Source of the DNA: Brachionus plicatilis
Lineage: Eukaryota > Rotifera > Eurotatoria > Ploima > Brachionidae
NCBI GenBank assembly: GCA_010279815.1
Contig: QEOQ01000242.1
Coordinates: 608,475-672,474, forward strand
DNA length: 64,000 bases
Direction: 5' to 3'
Shown here: piece after piece, positions 1-10,721 of the stretch
Layout of the letters: the number at the start of each line of letters is the position of its first letter
Position numbering within the stretch: position 1 is the stretch's first letter
Translations under genes and position numbers: made by a program
The notes under the pieces: model-generated
What the model was told of the DNA's origin: nothing
The model's input: only the letters and a program-made list of their open reading frames with translations
Databases searched by the model: none

Positions 1-1480
1 TTGTATTTTTATTAATTAAAATGACAATTATGAACAAAAAATAAAAACTATATTGTTTCTAGGTTATTAGTGTTAGAGATTAATAAGAGCTGATTCAAAA
101 ATGTTAAATTCTCTGATAATTAGATATTATTGAGAGGGTATGGACAAGAAATTTAATACGATACTTAAATAAAGAAAAATATCACAAATAAACATAAATA
201 AACCTGGCTTGGATTTTTGTATTAAAAGTACTAGAATAGAAGACAGAATAGCTAAATTTAGCTTAAAATTTTTACAGTGACCAAAATCATAATAGGTAGT
301 TGAAAATAAATTTTTTAAACTTTTAAAGATTTGAATATTAAACTATGGAAAAGGTTTTGGAACACTTTAGAAATGTATCAAAAAGGATCAACTTATCAGG
401 AAGTCTTAACTCAATTATTTGGAGCAAAATCAAGCAGTTATATTCAAACGCATAAAAAAACAAAGATTTTAACACAAAAATAATTAAAAAACATATTTTT
501 AACATTAAACCACTGTTAAAACTTATTAATAGTAGAAAAAATTTAATAAAACTAGAAAATCTTAAAAATCTTTTAAAATATGGTTAATTTTAAGAAGTTT
601 TTCTATAAATTAGAATAAAAATATTAAAAAAAAACTGCTAACTTTTACTAATTAGTGAGTAAACAATTTATAAGAAAAAAATTTGGGTCAAGAAAGGAGT
701 CGTGTTGGCGGAATAAATTTTAAAGATAAAAATCTGAAAGTTTTTAATTTTTTTTTTCCATTATTAAAATGGTCTAAATATCAACATCTCACATAAAAAA
801 TATTTTTCTAAGGTGATTTGATGCGAACTTTCATAAAAAAATTAAAAAAAAATTAGTAGCCTATGTTTACCGATAAAATCTGAAATAATGTTAAAAAAAA
901 CCGACTCCTCATTCATAGATTTATGACTTAATCCCATAAAAATTTTGATGAAAAATTTAAATAATTCGTCATGAAAATCCCTTAGATGAAGTTTTTTTTA
1001 AAATTTCTAACTACGGTTTATCATTTGGGGCACTATAATATTATTTAAAAAATGTGAACAAAAGCTATGTTAAAAGACAATTGTCTATCTGATAATTATT
1101 CACTTTTTAAATCAAGATTTTCATGGTTTTTGTATAACAGAACTTAAAGTTTAGCAAAAATCCCATAGGAAAAAAACTAATTAAAAAAAAAAATTTAATA
1201 ATTTTTTATTTTTTTTTATTCAAACTATCGATGATTTATTCTTTACTCCTAAGATTCAAAGTCTATCAAGAAACACATTAAATTAAAGATTTCAAAATTC
1301 TAAATTCAAGTTTATTTCTAGGATTACAAACTCTTTTATAGTTCTAATAAACAAATCTGAAATTAAACCATGGTCATTGGGATTTATTAATCCTTGATCA
1401 ATTAGCTCATTTGCTAAATGTATACTTATGTTCTCTAGCTTCGAGTCAAATGTGTGTGGTTGTCCGTCAAGCTGCATATT
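1..1480. other. AT-rich region without a recognisable gene
   Basis: No open frame here has coding character. Around 345-480 a short open stretch on the plus strand (LWKRFWNTLEMYQKGSTYQE and on) vaguely recalls the helix-turn-helix start of a transposase, but it is too short to name. The rest is A/T homopolymer-rich DNA. Confidence 0.5.
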
Positions 1481-1507
1481 AAGTTCAAAAACTCGCCCTG
1501 GTTAGGT

Positions 1508-1675
1508 ATTCTGGCTTTAACTATTCTAGCTAAAGCCAGAATTGGTAAAGTTACGTTATTTTACGTAATTTTACGCACTTTTCGGTCAGCTCATGTAATC
1601 TTACGTAAAAATTATTCGGTAAGGAGTTGTAATTTTACATGAACCTACGGAAGTTTACATTAAAATACGTAAATA
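1508..1675. repeat. 12-bp hairpin followed by TTACG-motif cluster
   Basis: Positions 1508-1519 (ATTCTGGCTTTA) and 1531-1542 are perfect inverted copies around an 11-base loop. Directly after it, TTACG or TACGTAA-like words recur about every 10-12 bases up to 1675. This looks like the edge of a degraded transposon or a small satellite; the function is unknown. A similar TTTACGTAAAATATGG-type stretch occurs near 10510-10610. Confidence 0.5.
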
Positions 1676-2080
1676 TTGGAAAAATCGTTCTTAAATGCCT
1701 AGCGCCAAATATGAGGATTTCCGTTAGAAAAATTTAAAATTGGCTTCTATTCCAAAATTTTTAATTTTATTATGAAAAATTTAAAAGAATTTCAACATAA
1801 AATTTATTGTAAATTATTAATTAATAAATTATTTTTTAATTATTATTAAAACAATAAAATTTATGGAGCAAACTGTGTTGCTCCTTTTAAAAAAAATAAA
1901 CCCAAAAAGTTTACTTTTGGACAAAATTTGTTTGTCGAAGAAAGTTTCATTCGCAAAAATATAATTTTTAAAATTTATGTAACTTTAACTATAAATTAGT
2001 CTTTATTTTATCCATTTTAGTGAGAATTTTAACTTATTTTTATTTTATTTTATTTTTTCTTTAGATTTTATTTTTTTAAC

Positions 2081-2110
2081 CTGATAGAGCTTTAGCTCGG
2101 CACACTCACT
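2081..2110 (+). repeat. LINE 3'-end motif, isolated copy
   Basis: The string GAGCTTTAGCTCGG matches the motif found at the end of a clear LINE C-terminus at 44282-44310 (GAAGGAGCTCTAGCTCGGTAC). It is a small stem with AT-rich tail sequence around it. I read it as a relic 3' end of the same LINE family. Confidence 0.4.
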
Positions 2111-2496
2111 GCTTTTTATTTTTTAGCTCATTTTAATTAATTTAATTAATTAAATTTTGAATAAATTAATTTTTTTATTTAATTAACGATCCAAAAATTA
2201 AATTTTAAAAGGCCTTGCGAAAAATAACTAGAAAATAAATTTAAAAAATTTAATTTTTTTTTATTTTAATTAAATCTAATTTTATAACTGATCCTTAGTT
2301 ATAAAAATTCTGGAGATGATAGTTTTTAATTTCGAATATCTTACTTTTAAAATTTTTTTTTTAAATTGATCAATAAAACAATAAAAATTATTTAACTGCA
2401 TTATTGTAATTTTAGAATGTAAAATTTCTTTGATAATTGCGAATAACCTTGCAAACTAACCTATCGGATTCTGGTGTAAAATGGTTGAGTTAATAA

Positions 2497-3115
2497 GTTA
2501 ATATTTGCAAATTATCCCGTGAGTCTGGTGTATAAATTTCCATAAGCCCAGTACCTAAGACTCGATTACAACCCAACTTTTTCAATTTGACCCCTTGGTT
2601 AATAAAGTAAATTTATCATATAGTCTAAAAGAACGAAAATATTAAAAAATAAATGAGCTTATGAGATTACACTATGTAATTTTTCCACATTTTAATTCAT
2701 GCCAAAAATTGCTTCTATCTATTTAAAAGAAAATTTTTTTGTAAATAGATAAAATTTAACTCAGGATAATATAATAATTCTGTTTTGAATTTAGTGAGCT
2801 TTTAGTATTTTGATTTCTAATCATTAGATATGTATAATTGTATTATACAAAATATTTGAAATATAAAAATTAATGGAACCTAAAAAAGCTTTAGATAAAG
2901 CAATTTTTGGCATGAATTAAAATGTGGAAAAATTACATAGTGTAATCTCATAAGCTCATTTATTTTTTAATATTTTCGTTCTTTTAGACTATATGATAAA
3001 TTTACTTTATTAACCAAGGGGTCAAATTGAAAAAGTTGGGTTGTAATCGAGTCTTAGGTACTGGGCTTATGGAAATTTATACACCAGACTCACGGGATAA
3101 TTTGCAAAGATTAAC
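2497..3115. repeat. Long foldback (inverted repeat), 218-bp arms
   Basis: The left arm (2497-2714) and right arm (2898-3115) are near-identical inverted copies separated by about 183 bp of AT-rich spacer. The outer ends read GTTAATATTTGCAAATTATC and its complement; the inner ends read GCCAAAAATTGCTT and its complement. No coding frame lies inside. The shape is that of a foldback-type non-autonomous element or MITE. The low divergence between arms suggests recent origin or gene conversion. I could not identify a target-site duplication. Confidence 0.85.
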
Positions 3116-3989
3116 GGTATATTTTACCATTCCCCATTGATTTAAAACCTAATTCATTTTCCACATCATTAAAAAAATGGGTTCTCTAGTTTATTTAAAT
3201 AGAATTATCGATGATTTAACTGGAAATAAAAATCCTCAATCAGAATAATTATTGGAAATCAATGTCACTAAATCGTAAAAGGATGATCTGGAAGAAGATA
3301 AATGAAAATTTGGACGAGTTTATATTCACCAGATTGAAGTTTTTATAATCAAGCGTGACGTGACTGATTATATTTTTACAAATTATGAAAAACAAAAAAA
3401 TTAAACAATTTATTAAAATTTAATTTAAAAATTAATTAAAAATTGATAAAAATAAAATTATAATTTTTTTATGTAAATTTTTAAAATTTTATACTTTTTT
3501 TTAAAGGACTTGATAAAAAAAATCTAAACATAAGTTTATCTATTTGATCAAAATTTTATTCTATAATTCGGAATACATATGAGTCCAACTCACTTTTTAT
3601 TTATTGCATTTGGTTACTTTAAACAGCGTTTATAAAAATTTGTAAGTATTATTTTGCTCTCATGTAGGAAAAAAAGTCAACTCCTTTAATTTACAAAAAT
3701 TGGCTATAAAAAACAATTAACAATAAATTTAAAGTTTTTTTGTCCTAGAAATTAACGTTAATCAACGTCTTTTTTTAGGTTTTGTTTTTGTTTTCAAGTA
3801 CATATAGTAATAATAATAATATATATAAGCTACAGCAAGACTAGCTTGCGGAGATGGCCTACTAGGAAGTCACCTATGGTAGCTCCTTGCACATAAAACA
3901 TAGAAAAGTACAGAAAAAAGAAATCCTATTTAAATTTTTAGGTCAAAATAAAGTTAACATTACGGATAGAAAAAGCTGTAAAAGAAAAA
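3115..3989. other. AT-rich spacer with possible LINE tail
   Basis: There is no gene here. Positions 3830-3895 are less AT-rich and sit next to an ATT/AAT microsatellite (3808-3826). On the minus strand this reads as a short unique block followed by TATATATTATTATTATT, a pattern typical of a LINE 3' end. That identification is inference. Confidence 0.3.
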
Positions 3990-6632
3990 TTATAAAAATA
4001 AGTGTTCGTGATTAAGAAATAATTTAACAATTTTCCTCGTTTTCTCTAGATCATTAAGAATTTCTTCCACTTCTGTTTCTTTTTTAATTTTATAAATATG
4101 TTTTAAAAACAAATCTACAGCGTACAAAAAAGCTCCTGTTTTTCCTATTTGGGGCTGTGCTTTCAAAACAAAACGTCTCTTATGGAGATTCGGATTATCA
4201 TTGTCTGTAAATGGATGTATATAATTAGCAGCCCATTTTGATGATGCATCATAAATATCATCTGGATTATTTTCGTTCTCAATGAAATTTTCATCTCTTA
4301 TTCTTTTTAAAGTATGATGTGGCCGAAGCTTATCAATATCTAACAAATATTTTATTTTCTTTGCCAAAAATACTTTTGGTCTTTCGCCGTACCCAAATGC
4401 TCTTCCTACATCTTGTTTTAGTGATGCATAGTAGGTTGTATCTTGGGAGTTCTTTGACTGGTAACGTGGTCTAAGATCAAAATATTTGAAATTTGAAGGA
4501 AAAGTATCTCCGCATCGTCCTTTTTCTATTAAAATCAATAACATTGGTAGACCTTTTAAATCATCATAAATGAGTTTTTTTTTAAATTTTTTCTGATCCC
4601 AATTTTTCAATTTCAATTTAGAAGATTTTGATAATGCATCAAATAGATTTTGATTTTGATTATTTAAATCGTCAATACAATCTAGAACAACATCAAAAAG
4701 CTCTATTTGGTTAAATTCCTTTAAAATAGCTTTCATCCATTTTTTGAGAATTTTTGCTGTTCTTCTTTTTTGCATCCTTAATACTACCAATTGTCCTTTT
4801 CCGTTTAATTCAGAAGAATAGAAATTTTCTAAAATTTCTTTTGTTTGATCAGTTACAAATGGTCTTAAATTAGTTGGTAAATCTTCTCTTGTAAAATCAC
4901 TATAAGTTTTTTCTAGGAGAATGCTGTGTAAGGTTACAACATACTCAATCAAAATGGCTAATTCAGCAGTTGAGACATGCAAATATGATAAAAGAGAGTT
5001 ATTTTTGATCTTTTCCAAACATAATAAAGAATCATCAGATTGTTCAATTATTTTTTTCGCTTGCATTAATGCATTAAGGCCTTTGTATTCACTGTTGGAT
5101 GGAACAATTTCATTCCAGTTTAGTATTTGATCTTTAGGTAAATTTTCAATAGCATCATATGGATATGCTGTAGCCGAAATATGCAATATAAATACATTTT
5201 TGTTATTTAATAAAGTTTCATTTGTTAAAATTTTAAAATCAATTGTTCCAGCCGAGCTTATTCCCCATTGACATTCATCATGTATAATCAGATGAAGACA
5301 TTTTGATTTAAAATTTTTTATATCTTGTTGTAAAATTTCCAAATCTTTACTATGAGCCATGTAGACGCAAGAATTAGTATATCCATCAGTGTCAAGAGTT
5401 TTCTTTAGTTGTCTTTTAATTCGTTCAATTGATTGATCCCTTAACGAAAGTCTAGGCGGTACTATTAAATAAAACTTGAACTTTGTATATTTATCTAATT
5501 TTGCAATTTTTCCTTTTATTGTTTCAAAAATCTTTTGGCCCACTTGTTTCTGGGATTCAAAAGTAAAGTTTTTTTCTAAAATATTCTCTTCTTCACCATA
5601 ATAATAAGGTGAAATCTTTTTCTTTCGTTCGAGCTTAATGGTTTTTTTTACTGTAGTTTTCGAAAATTCTAGTCTAAATTTTTTTTTCGGTATAGTATTA
5701 TAATCATGATTTAGCATTTTCACAATTTCTATAAACGCATTTTGTCCATTTAAAGATGGAGCCAAATTTCTTTGTACCCGCAAGAGTATAAATGTAATTG
5801 GTTTTGAGTTTTTTCTAGCATATACAGTAAAGTTTATTTCTTTTTTGTTTGATTTTATTGATTGTACTAATGCTGGCATTGTCTTTGTAATAACCTTTTT
5901 TAATTCTGAAATTATTTTCATTTTGTTGCAGCTGATATTTTCAATTTCTTTAGCTAAATTATCTCGGCATTTTTTTTGAATTGCATCACTTTTATCAAAA
6001 AGATTTATCCATGGAAATACTTTTGTATTATCATTGTTTAGATTAATTATGAATAAAATTAATTTCTGAATAAATATGTTCTTTTTATTCTGTGATAAGC
6101 TTTTATCGAAAAAGGAATATTCATGCATAAGTTTACAATCTTTAATTTTTTTTTCATTGAAATTAGCCCAACTGAAGCTCCAAGTGTCTTTATTATTAAA
6201 TTCATGATTGTTTTTAAAAAATGATGATATCGGGCATATCAACGTTATTGGTATATTCATTCTTACTTCGCGACAGCCTTGTACTGTATCATTACAATCA
6301 TCTCTTTCATTTTGGTCTGAATCATCATCTGATTCTTCGGATTCTGATTCTTCAGATTCTGACTCTTCAGATTCTGATTCTTTATTTTCATTAAGATCAG
6401 ATTCTGGTATTAATTCGCTAGAATCTGACTCTTCAATTTCAGATGCTTCCAAATCAGAATCGTCCGATACGGACGTAGCGGTTTCGCTACTATCTTCGAT
6501 ATCTAATACTTCTATTTCCGATTCTTCAGATTCAATGCATTCAGTATCAATTAACTGTTTTGCTTTGTCCAATTTTTGTTTTTTTGAGTTGTAAGATTCA
6601 TCCAAAAATTTATTTGATTTTGATTTAGGCAT
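3990..6632 (-). CDS. SF2-helicase-like protein with C-terminal Walker A
   Basis: This is one uninterrupted 880-residue frame. Residues 1-110 are charged, with a lysine-rich start and an S/E/D tract (about 40-105). The helicase-like core in order: SQKQVGQKIF (360-369), where motif I should be but without the GKT lysine; VPPR (391-394), motif Ia; HDECQWG (451-457), motif II; SAT (486-488), motif III; GRCGDTFP (705-712), motif V; QDVGRAFGYGERP with R744, motif VI. After these comes QPQIGKTGAF with K831-T832, an intact Walker A only about 50 residues before the stop. The GRxFGY form of motif VI recalls bacterial Z1-type ATPases. ATPase or helicase activity is inferred. Start: first ATG, 11 nt after a TTTAG acceptor-like site. 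I do not recognise the exact family; a host gene or a mobile-element gene are both possible. Confidence 0.75.
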   Translation of the reverse strand: MPKSKSNKFLDESYNSKKQKLDKAKQLIDTECIESEESEIEVLDIEDSSETATSVSDDSDLEASEIEESDSSELIPESDLNENKESESEESESEESESEESDDDSDQNERDDCNDTVQGCREVRMNIPITLICPISSFFKNNHEFNNKDTWSFSWANFNEKKIKDCKLMHEYSFFDKSLSQNKKNIFIQKLILFIINLNNDNTKVFPWINLFDKSDAIQKKCRDNLAKEIENISCNKMKIISELKKVITKTMPALVQSIKSNKKEINFTVYARKNSKPITFILLRVQRNLAPSLNGQNAFIEIVKMLNHDYNTIPKKKFRLEFSKTTVKKTIKLERKKKISPYYYGEEENILEKNFTFESQKQVGQKIFETIKGKIAKLDKYTKFKFYLIVPPRLSLRDQSIERIKRQLKKTLDTDGYTNSCVYMAHSKDLEILQQDIKNFKSKCLHLIIHDECQWGISSAGTIDFKILTNETLLNNKNVFILHISATAYPYDAIENLPKDQILNWNEIVPSNSEYKGLNALMQAKKIIEQSDDSLLCLEKIKNNSLLSYLHVSTAELAILIEYVVTLHSILLEKTYSDFTREDLPTNLRPFVTDQTKEILENFYSSELNGKGQLVVLRMQKRRTAKILKKWMKAILKEFNQIELFDVVLDCIDDLNNQNQNLFDALSKSSKLKLKNWDQKKFKKKLIYDDLKGLPMLLILIEKGRCGDTFPSNFKYFDLRPRYQSKNSQDTTYYASLKQDVGRAFGYGERPKVFLAKKIKYLLDIDKLRPHHTLKRIRDENFIENENNPDDIYDASSKWAANYIHPFTDNDNPNLHKRRFVLKAQPQIGKTGAFLYAVDLFLKHIYKIKKETEVEEILNDLEKTRKIVKLFLNHEHLFL

Positions 6633-6642
6633 TTGATTTTAA

Positions 6643-6652
6643 TCTAAAGAAT
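6643..6652 (-). promoter_or_regulatory. Candidate splice or trans-splice acceptor before the helicase-like ORF
   Basis: On the minus strand, ATTCTTTAG ends at 6644, 11 nt upstream of the ATG at 6632. Similar TTTAG sites sit 5 nt before the ATG at 20399 and 34 nt before the ATG at 37076. Each may be a cis acceptor of a 5' UTR intron or a spliced-leader acceptor. Confidence 0.3.
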
Positions 6653-6835
6653 ATTTATTTGAATTTTTAAATATTTTTGAAAGAAGTTTAGCAGCTGCCA
6701 TCTATTTAAAAGATGAAGAAAAATACATTAGATGTTTTCTTCTATTGATTTTATAAAACCGTTTAGATACAGCCTAGAGATTAACCCTGTATATGACTAG
6801 TTTAAGAATTCCGCATTTCGGTTCGAAGATAAGTA

Positions 6836-6966
6836 CCGTATTCCATCGTTCGATATTGCAGCCTCACAACCCGAAATACAACTTTGGCGCAGGCAATAAA
6901 TACCATCTCGCCCATGTTAAAAAATTCTTAACTTACACTGCATGCATCAAAGTTGTATTTCGGATC
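6836..6966. mobile_element. Relic TIR element, same family as 8930-9091
   Basis: The left end CCGTATTCCATCGTTCGAT follows TA (6834-6835) and resembles the left end of the element at 8930. Internal similarity continues through the CATCTCGCCCATG block. An inverted pair CCGAAATACAACTTTG (about 6870-6885) and its complement (6949-6964) folds the interior into a hairpin. The right terminal repeat is not preserved. Confidence 0.55.
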
Positions 6967-6969
6967 ACG

Positions 6970-8618
6970 CTAAAAGTAAAGTTTTTTTAATTTAATGCAG
7001 CATTAACAATAGAGTTTCTGTCATAAATTAAAAAAAATTTTTTTTCTATATTTTTTTTACTCTAGCCTGCTTCAAATCATGTTCAATAAACAAATATAAA
7101 AAAAGCTAATTTTCACAAAGAAATGATTTCTTCATTTTTGTGAAAATTTTTGAGTATTGATTTTTTTGAGAAAAATAAATTTGACGCATAAGAAAAAATA
7201 ATAGTAAAAAAAAGTTTAATAGCCCATAAACCAAAAAAAATTAAGTAACGTTTCTTTCAACGTTTGCCTTACGTTTAAAACACTTTGATGACCGAATCTT
7301 CTTGTATTTAAAGGAGTACGGTAATTATTTTCTTAATTCGGAATGAGCGTAGAAAAAGCTTGAATTTTTTTTTATTACCGTGAAATTATGTGAAAATTTA
7401 AAATAAAAAAGCAAGAAATATAAAGACGCCATACTAGAGAAATAAATTGGGTGGGAAAAGAAGAAGAAAAGTAGAGAAGAACAAGTGCATTGACCAACTA
7501 TAAGAAAAAGGTCAGAAGGCCCAGCTGGCGCATTAAGAGGTCATTGCTCGAGAATTATCACTCAAAAATTTAAGTCTTGAGAGACAAATGATACGAGCCA
7601 CAAAGCAATTAAATAAAGCAGAATAAATAGATGCTGCAACTCAGCATCTTCTGTCGTTGATCTTGTCAAAAAGATAAAATCTTATTGAAATCAGAACTAC
7701 TTCTACTACTTTTTTTTAATTAATAAAGAACCCTAATCTTTCACTAAAACAATAAGGGTAGTATATTCCATATGAATATTCCATATGACAGTTTTTTATA
7801 AAAATGATTTTTATAAAGAACTGTAAAAACAAAGTTTTATTTTGAAATTAGGATATATTATTCAAGTTTAAAAAAACTATACTTTTTTTTTAATATTCAA
7901 TTTCTTTAGAAAAAAGTCCCATTCATTATTTCTAGTTTTAAAAAATAGTTTAATAGCGTCTCGTTACAAGCAAATAAAGCTCGTAGTTCTGTATCTAAGA
8001 GCTTAAAATTTTTAATTTGTAAAAAAAGCTAAATTTTATTTTAATAATTTATTTTTATAGCGACTTAGTACATATACTTTTCATCTTTTTTGTAACTAGA
8101 AACAAGAATTACTTAACAAATGTCATTAAAAAAAACGGTACCTGCCCAAAGCAGTAAATTTTTTGATTAAAAAATCATTAATTAATTTAGGTAGAACATT
8201 TTTTTAATAAATAGGGACTTTAAAGAAACGGCTATCTTTATGAACCCAATTTGAACAAGAAAGATCCAAAAATTTATCTCAAAAAATATTTTTTATTTAC
8301 TGTTTTAATGTATCAATATCTAATTCAATCATGCATTCATCAATAAAAATGCAGTCATCAAAATTTTCTTCAGTTAGCAAGCATAGATTAAAATTTAAAC
8401 TTATTTTTAATTGCATTTTTTTTGAAGACAATTTGACAGAATCTAAATTTTTTCATTTATGATATCACAAGATTAAAAAATTTAAACAATTTTTAAAATT
8501 AAATCAAAAAACTTAAAAAAACAATTTGATTTTTTTTGACGATAATGTCAAGATGCTTTTATTTTCTTTTAATTAAATTTAATAGTCATTATTTAAATAT
8601 TTTAAATTCTTTACTGGC
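6970..8618. other. Gene-free AT-rich region
   Basis: No coding frame is recognisable. A less AT-rich block at 7440-7680 (purine-rich, with GGCCCAGCTGGCGC) has no frame I can assign and may be a decayed repeat. Confidence 0.4.
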
Positions 8619-8626
8619 ATTCCTAT

Positions 8627-8877
8627 CAGAGTTGTTTAAAAGTCACAAGTCTCAAGTCAAGTCCAAGTCAAGACTTTTTTTTTTATTCTAAAATATACTG
8701 GCTGCCAAAAAAAAGGTAAAAAAATAAAAATTCAAGTTAAAAATAGTTTTTTAATTAAAAAAAAATAATTTTAAAAATTAAAATAAAAAAAAAGTCCTGA
8801 CTTGGACTTTGAAAAAAAAAAATAAAATTTTTTTTTTGATGACTTAGACTTTTTTTTGGGACTTTTAAACAACTCTG
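8627..8877. mobile_element. hAT-like MITE with 8-bp target duplication
   Basis: The element begins CAGAGTTGTTTAAAAGTC and ends with its inverse GACTTTTAAACAACTCTG. It is flanked by exact ATTCCTAT duplications at 8619-8626 and 8878-8885. The 251-bp interior holds only AAGTC/GACTT-type repeats and A/T runs. An 8-bp duplication with CAG-type ends is typical of hAT elements, so this is a non-autonomous hAT derivative. Related copies are near 12190-12390, 12815-13400 and 45797-46023. Confidence 0.85.
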
Positions 8878-8929
8878 ATTCCTATGCACGATTTGTGCAG
8901 TATCAAACTTGGTTAGTCCATTTAAGCTA

Positions 8930-9091
8930 CCGTATTCCCTAGTTCGATTATGCAGCACCATAAATTAAGCTACCAACTTTTGGGCCATGCACCAAAGTAC
9001 ATCTCTCACCCATGCTAATATATTTTTAATTTGATTTTTTAATTTGCATGTCCTAGCTTGTAGTGCAGCATAATCGAACGAGGGATTACGG
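8930..9091. mobile_element. TIR MITE flanked by TA
   Basis: Left end CCGTATTCCCTAGTTCGATT and right end (inverse) CCGTAATCCCTCGTTCGATT form terminal inverted repeats of about 30 bp. They are flanked by TA at 8928-8929 and 9092-9093. Length is 162 bp and there is no coding capacity. TA flanks suggest mobilisation by a Tc1/mariner or pogo-type transposase. The relic at 6836 is the same family. Confidence 0.8.
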
Positions 9092-9149
9092 TAACTTTGA
9101 ATATAGATTCCTAAATCCTTTTCTAAAGCCGTTTTAGCCTAAAACGACT

Positions 9150-9605
9150 TTAGAAAACTATAAAACTATCGGATAGTTTTATAGTTCCATATTTATTAAA
9201 AATCACAATCATAGTTTGGATTTTTAGACCAATATGCATTACAAGACATTTTTCGATGTTTAAATCAAGAGACCAGGTGAGAGACCAGCTTGAAATATTA
9301 TCCATATCTTTATTATTCAGAGAATTTGAAAGATCATTAATAAATATCAAAAATAGAAGGGGTCATAAAACTGACCCTTGAGGGACTCCACTGGTAACTA
9401 CCTACCATTTAGACATTGATGAACCTAAAACAACTCTTTGTTTTCTGTTAGAAAGTGAATCTACTATCCAGTCAATCATTTAGCCAGTAAAACCATTAGC
9501 TTTGAGTTAAAAAATTAAAGATCTGTATCATAATGTCAATAGATGATTCTTTACTAGGACCTAACGTAAAAAAATCTAATGACTTTAAAAGGTTTTACGA
9601 ACATG
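9150..9605 (-). pseudogene. Dead non-LTR retrotransposon RT fragment
   Basis: Read on the minus strand, the sequence gives DWIVDSLSNRKQRVVLGSS, then TSGVPQGSVL, a stop, PLLFLIFINDLSNSLNN and a downstream IEKCLVMHIG-like piece. This is the LINE reverse-transcriptase block around GVPQGSVLGPLLF. The catalytic YADD segment that should follow INDL is deleted, and there are in-frame stops. A short palindrome at about 9158-9187 (AACTATAAAACTATC and inverse) lies at its 3' side. Confidence 0.8.
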
Positions 9606-9636
9606 ATCTCTACGGCATAAAATCATGCTGAGAATC

Positions 9637-9850
9637 TGCTAAAGCTCCTTCAGAATAAGTTTAAAAAATAAAAAAAAATAAAATAAAAATTAAATTAAAG
9701 TTAATAAAATGAGATAAAAAAAGAATCAAAATAAAGTAAATAAGCTAAAAAAAATGAAAGCTGAAAAGACATCAATTGGAATAGATTGTTATTTATTTTT
9801 ATTTATTTGTTTTCTGTACCGAGCTAAAGCTATATTATTATTTATTTGTT
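9637..9850 (-). repeat. Tandem LINE 3'-end fragments
   Basis: Two copies of the LINE 3' motif appear in minus orientation. GCTAAAGCTCCTTCAG is at about 9641-9656, and CTGTACCGAGCTAAAGCT at 9814-9831 is followed leftward by a TTTATTTATTTG tail. They match the 3' terminus at 44282-44327 and show two successive 3'-truncated insertions. Confidence 0.6.
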
Positions 9851-9913
9851 TTCTTATAAAGTATATAGCTAAAGCTATATACTTTCCTTAACCTTTATAT
9901 ATAAAAAAAACCC

Positions 9914-10502
9914 TTATATATAACGAATTTTAAAAAAATGACATCAGTTAATTAACACCTTGATAATAAAAAACAGTAAATAAATACTTGATAATTACTA
10001 ATTATTGTTTTTCTAAAAATTCTAATTGATAAAAATAAATGAAAAGCGAGTTTGCAGAAAGAGAAAATGTATATATCTTGAAGTCAAGATAGAAATTATA
10101 TAAAAAGCATACTGAGCAAAAAATAACCACTTCAAAGCTGGCCAAAGAATACAACGTTAATGCTTCTACAATTTCTACTATTTTGTCGTCGAAAGCAAAA
10201 ATTTTAGAACATTACGAAAAGAACTTAGCCGGTCCAGAAAAATGAAGAATGATAACTCTAATCTAATTAATTTATTATTTAATATTGAAAATTTTATAAT
10301 CAAAAGTAGCTTTACCAAACAACTATCTATTACCGATTTTTTTCAAAAAAATTGACTTTTTGTTTTTTCTCGCATTTTTATTTTAGATTTTTTTATCAAT
10401 AAAATTTAAAATTTTTTTGTCCCTATCATTTTATATGGGAATTTCGATATAACGAATACCGAATTTTCCGCCCAAGTAGTTCGTTATACCGATGATTGAC
10501 TG
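9914..10502 (+). mobile_element. pogo/Tigger-type transposon relic
   Basis: The start of this block is about 90% similar to the inverse of 24540-24695. A broken frame from 10038 begins MKSEFAERENVYILKSR, has a stop, and continues KLAKEYNVNASTISTILSSK, a CENP-B/pogo-type helix-turn-helix. It ends after about 66 codons. The right end GTTCGTTATACCGATGATTG then ACTG is followed by TA (10503-10504) and matches the terminus at 24862-24885. The left terminus and the catalytic domain are missing. Confidence 0.75.
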
Positions 10503-10721
10503 TATTATCGTTATTTTACGAAAAATGCCTTTTATTAGATTACCATATTTTATGGTAAATATAGTAAAATATCGTGAATTTACCATAATTTACGTAAAAT
10601 ATGGTGAATTCAAGGTATCGTAGCAGTACTGTACTACTAAAAAGCTCATTTTTTTCAATTAAAATTAATGAAAAAGAATTTTATTTTTGTAATTTTTGGA
10701 AGGTTTGTATGAAAATTCACA

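Noticed and set aside
6208..6594. 128-residue plus-strand frame rich in S and D
   Set aside because: It is the complement of the acidic S/E/D repeat of the helicase-like protein.
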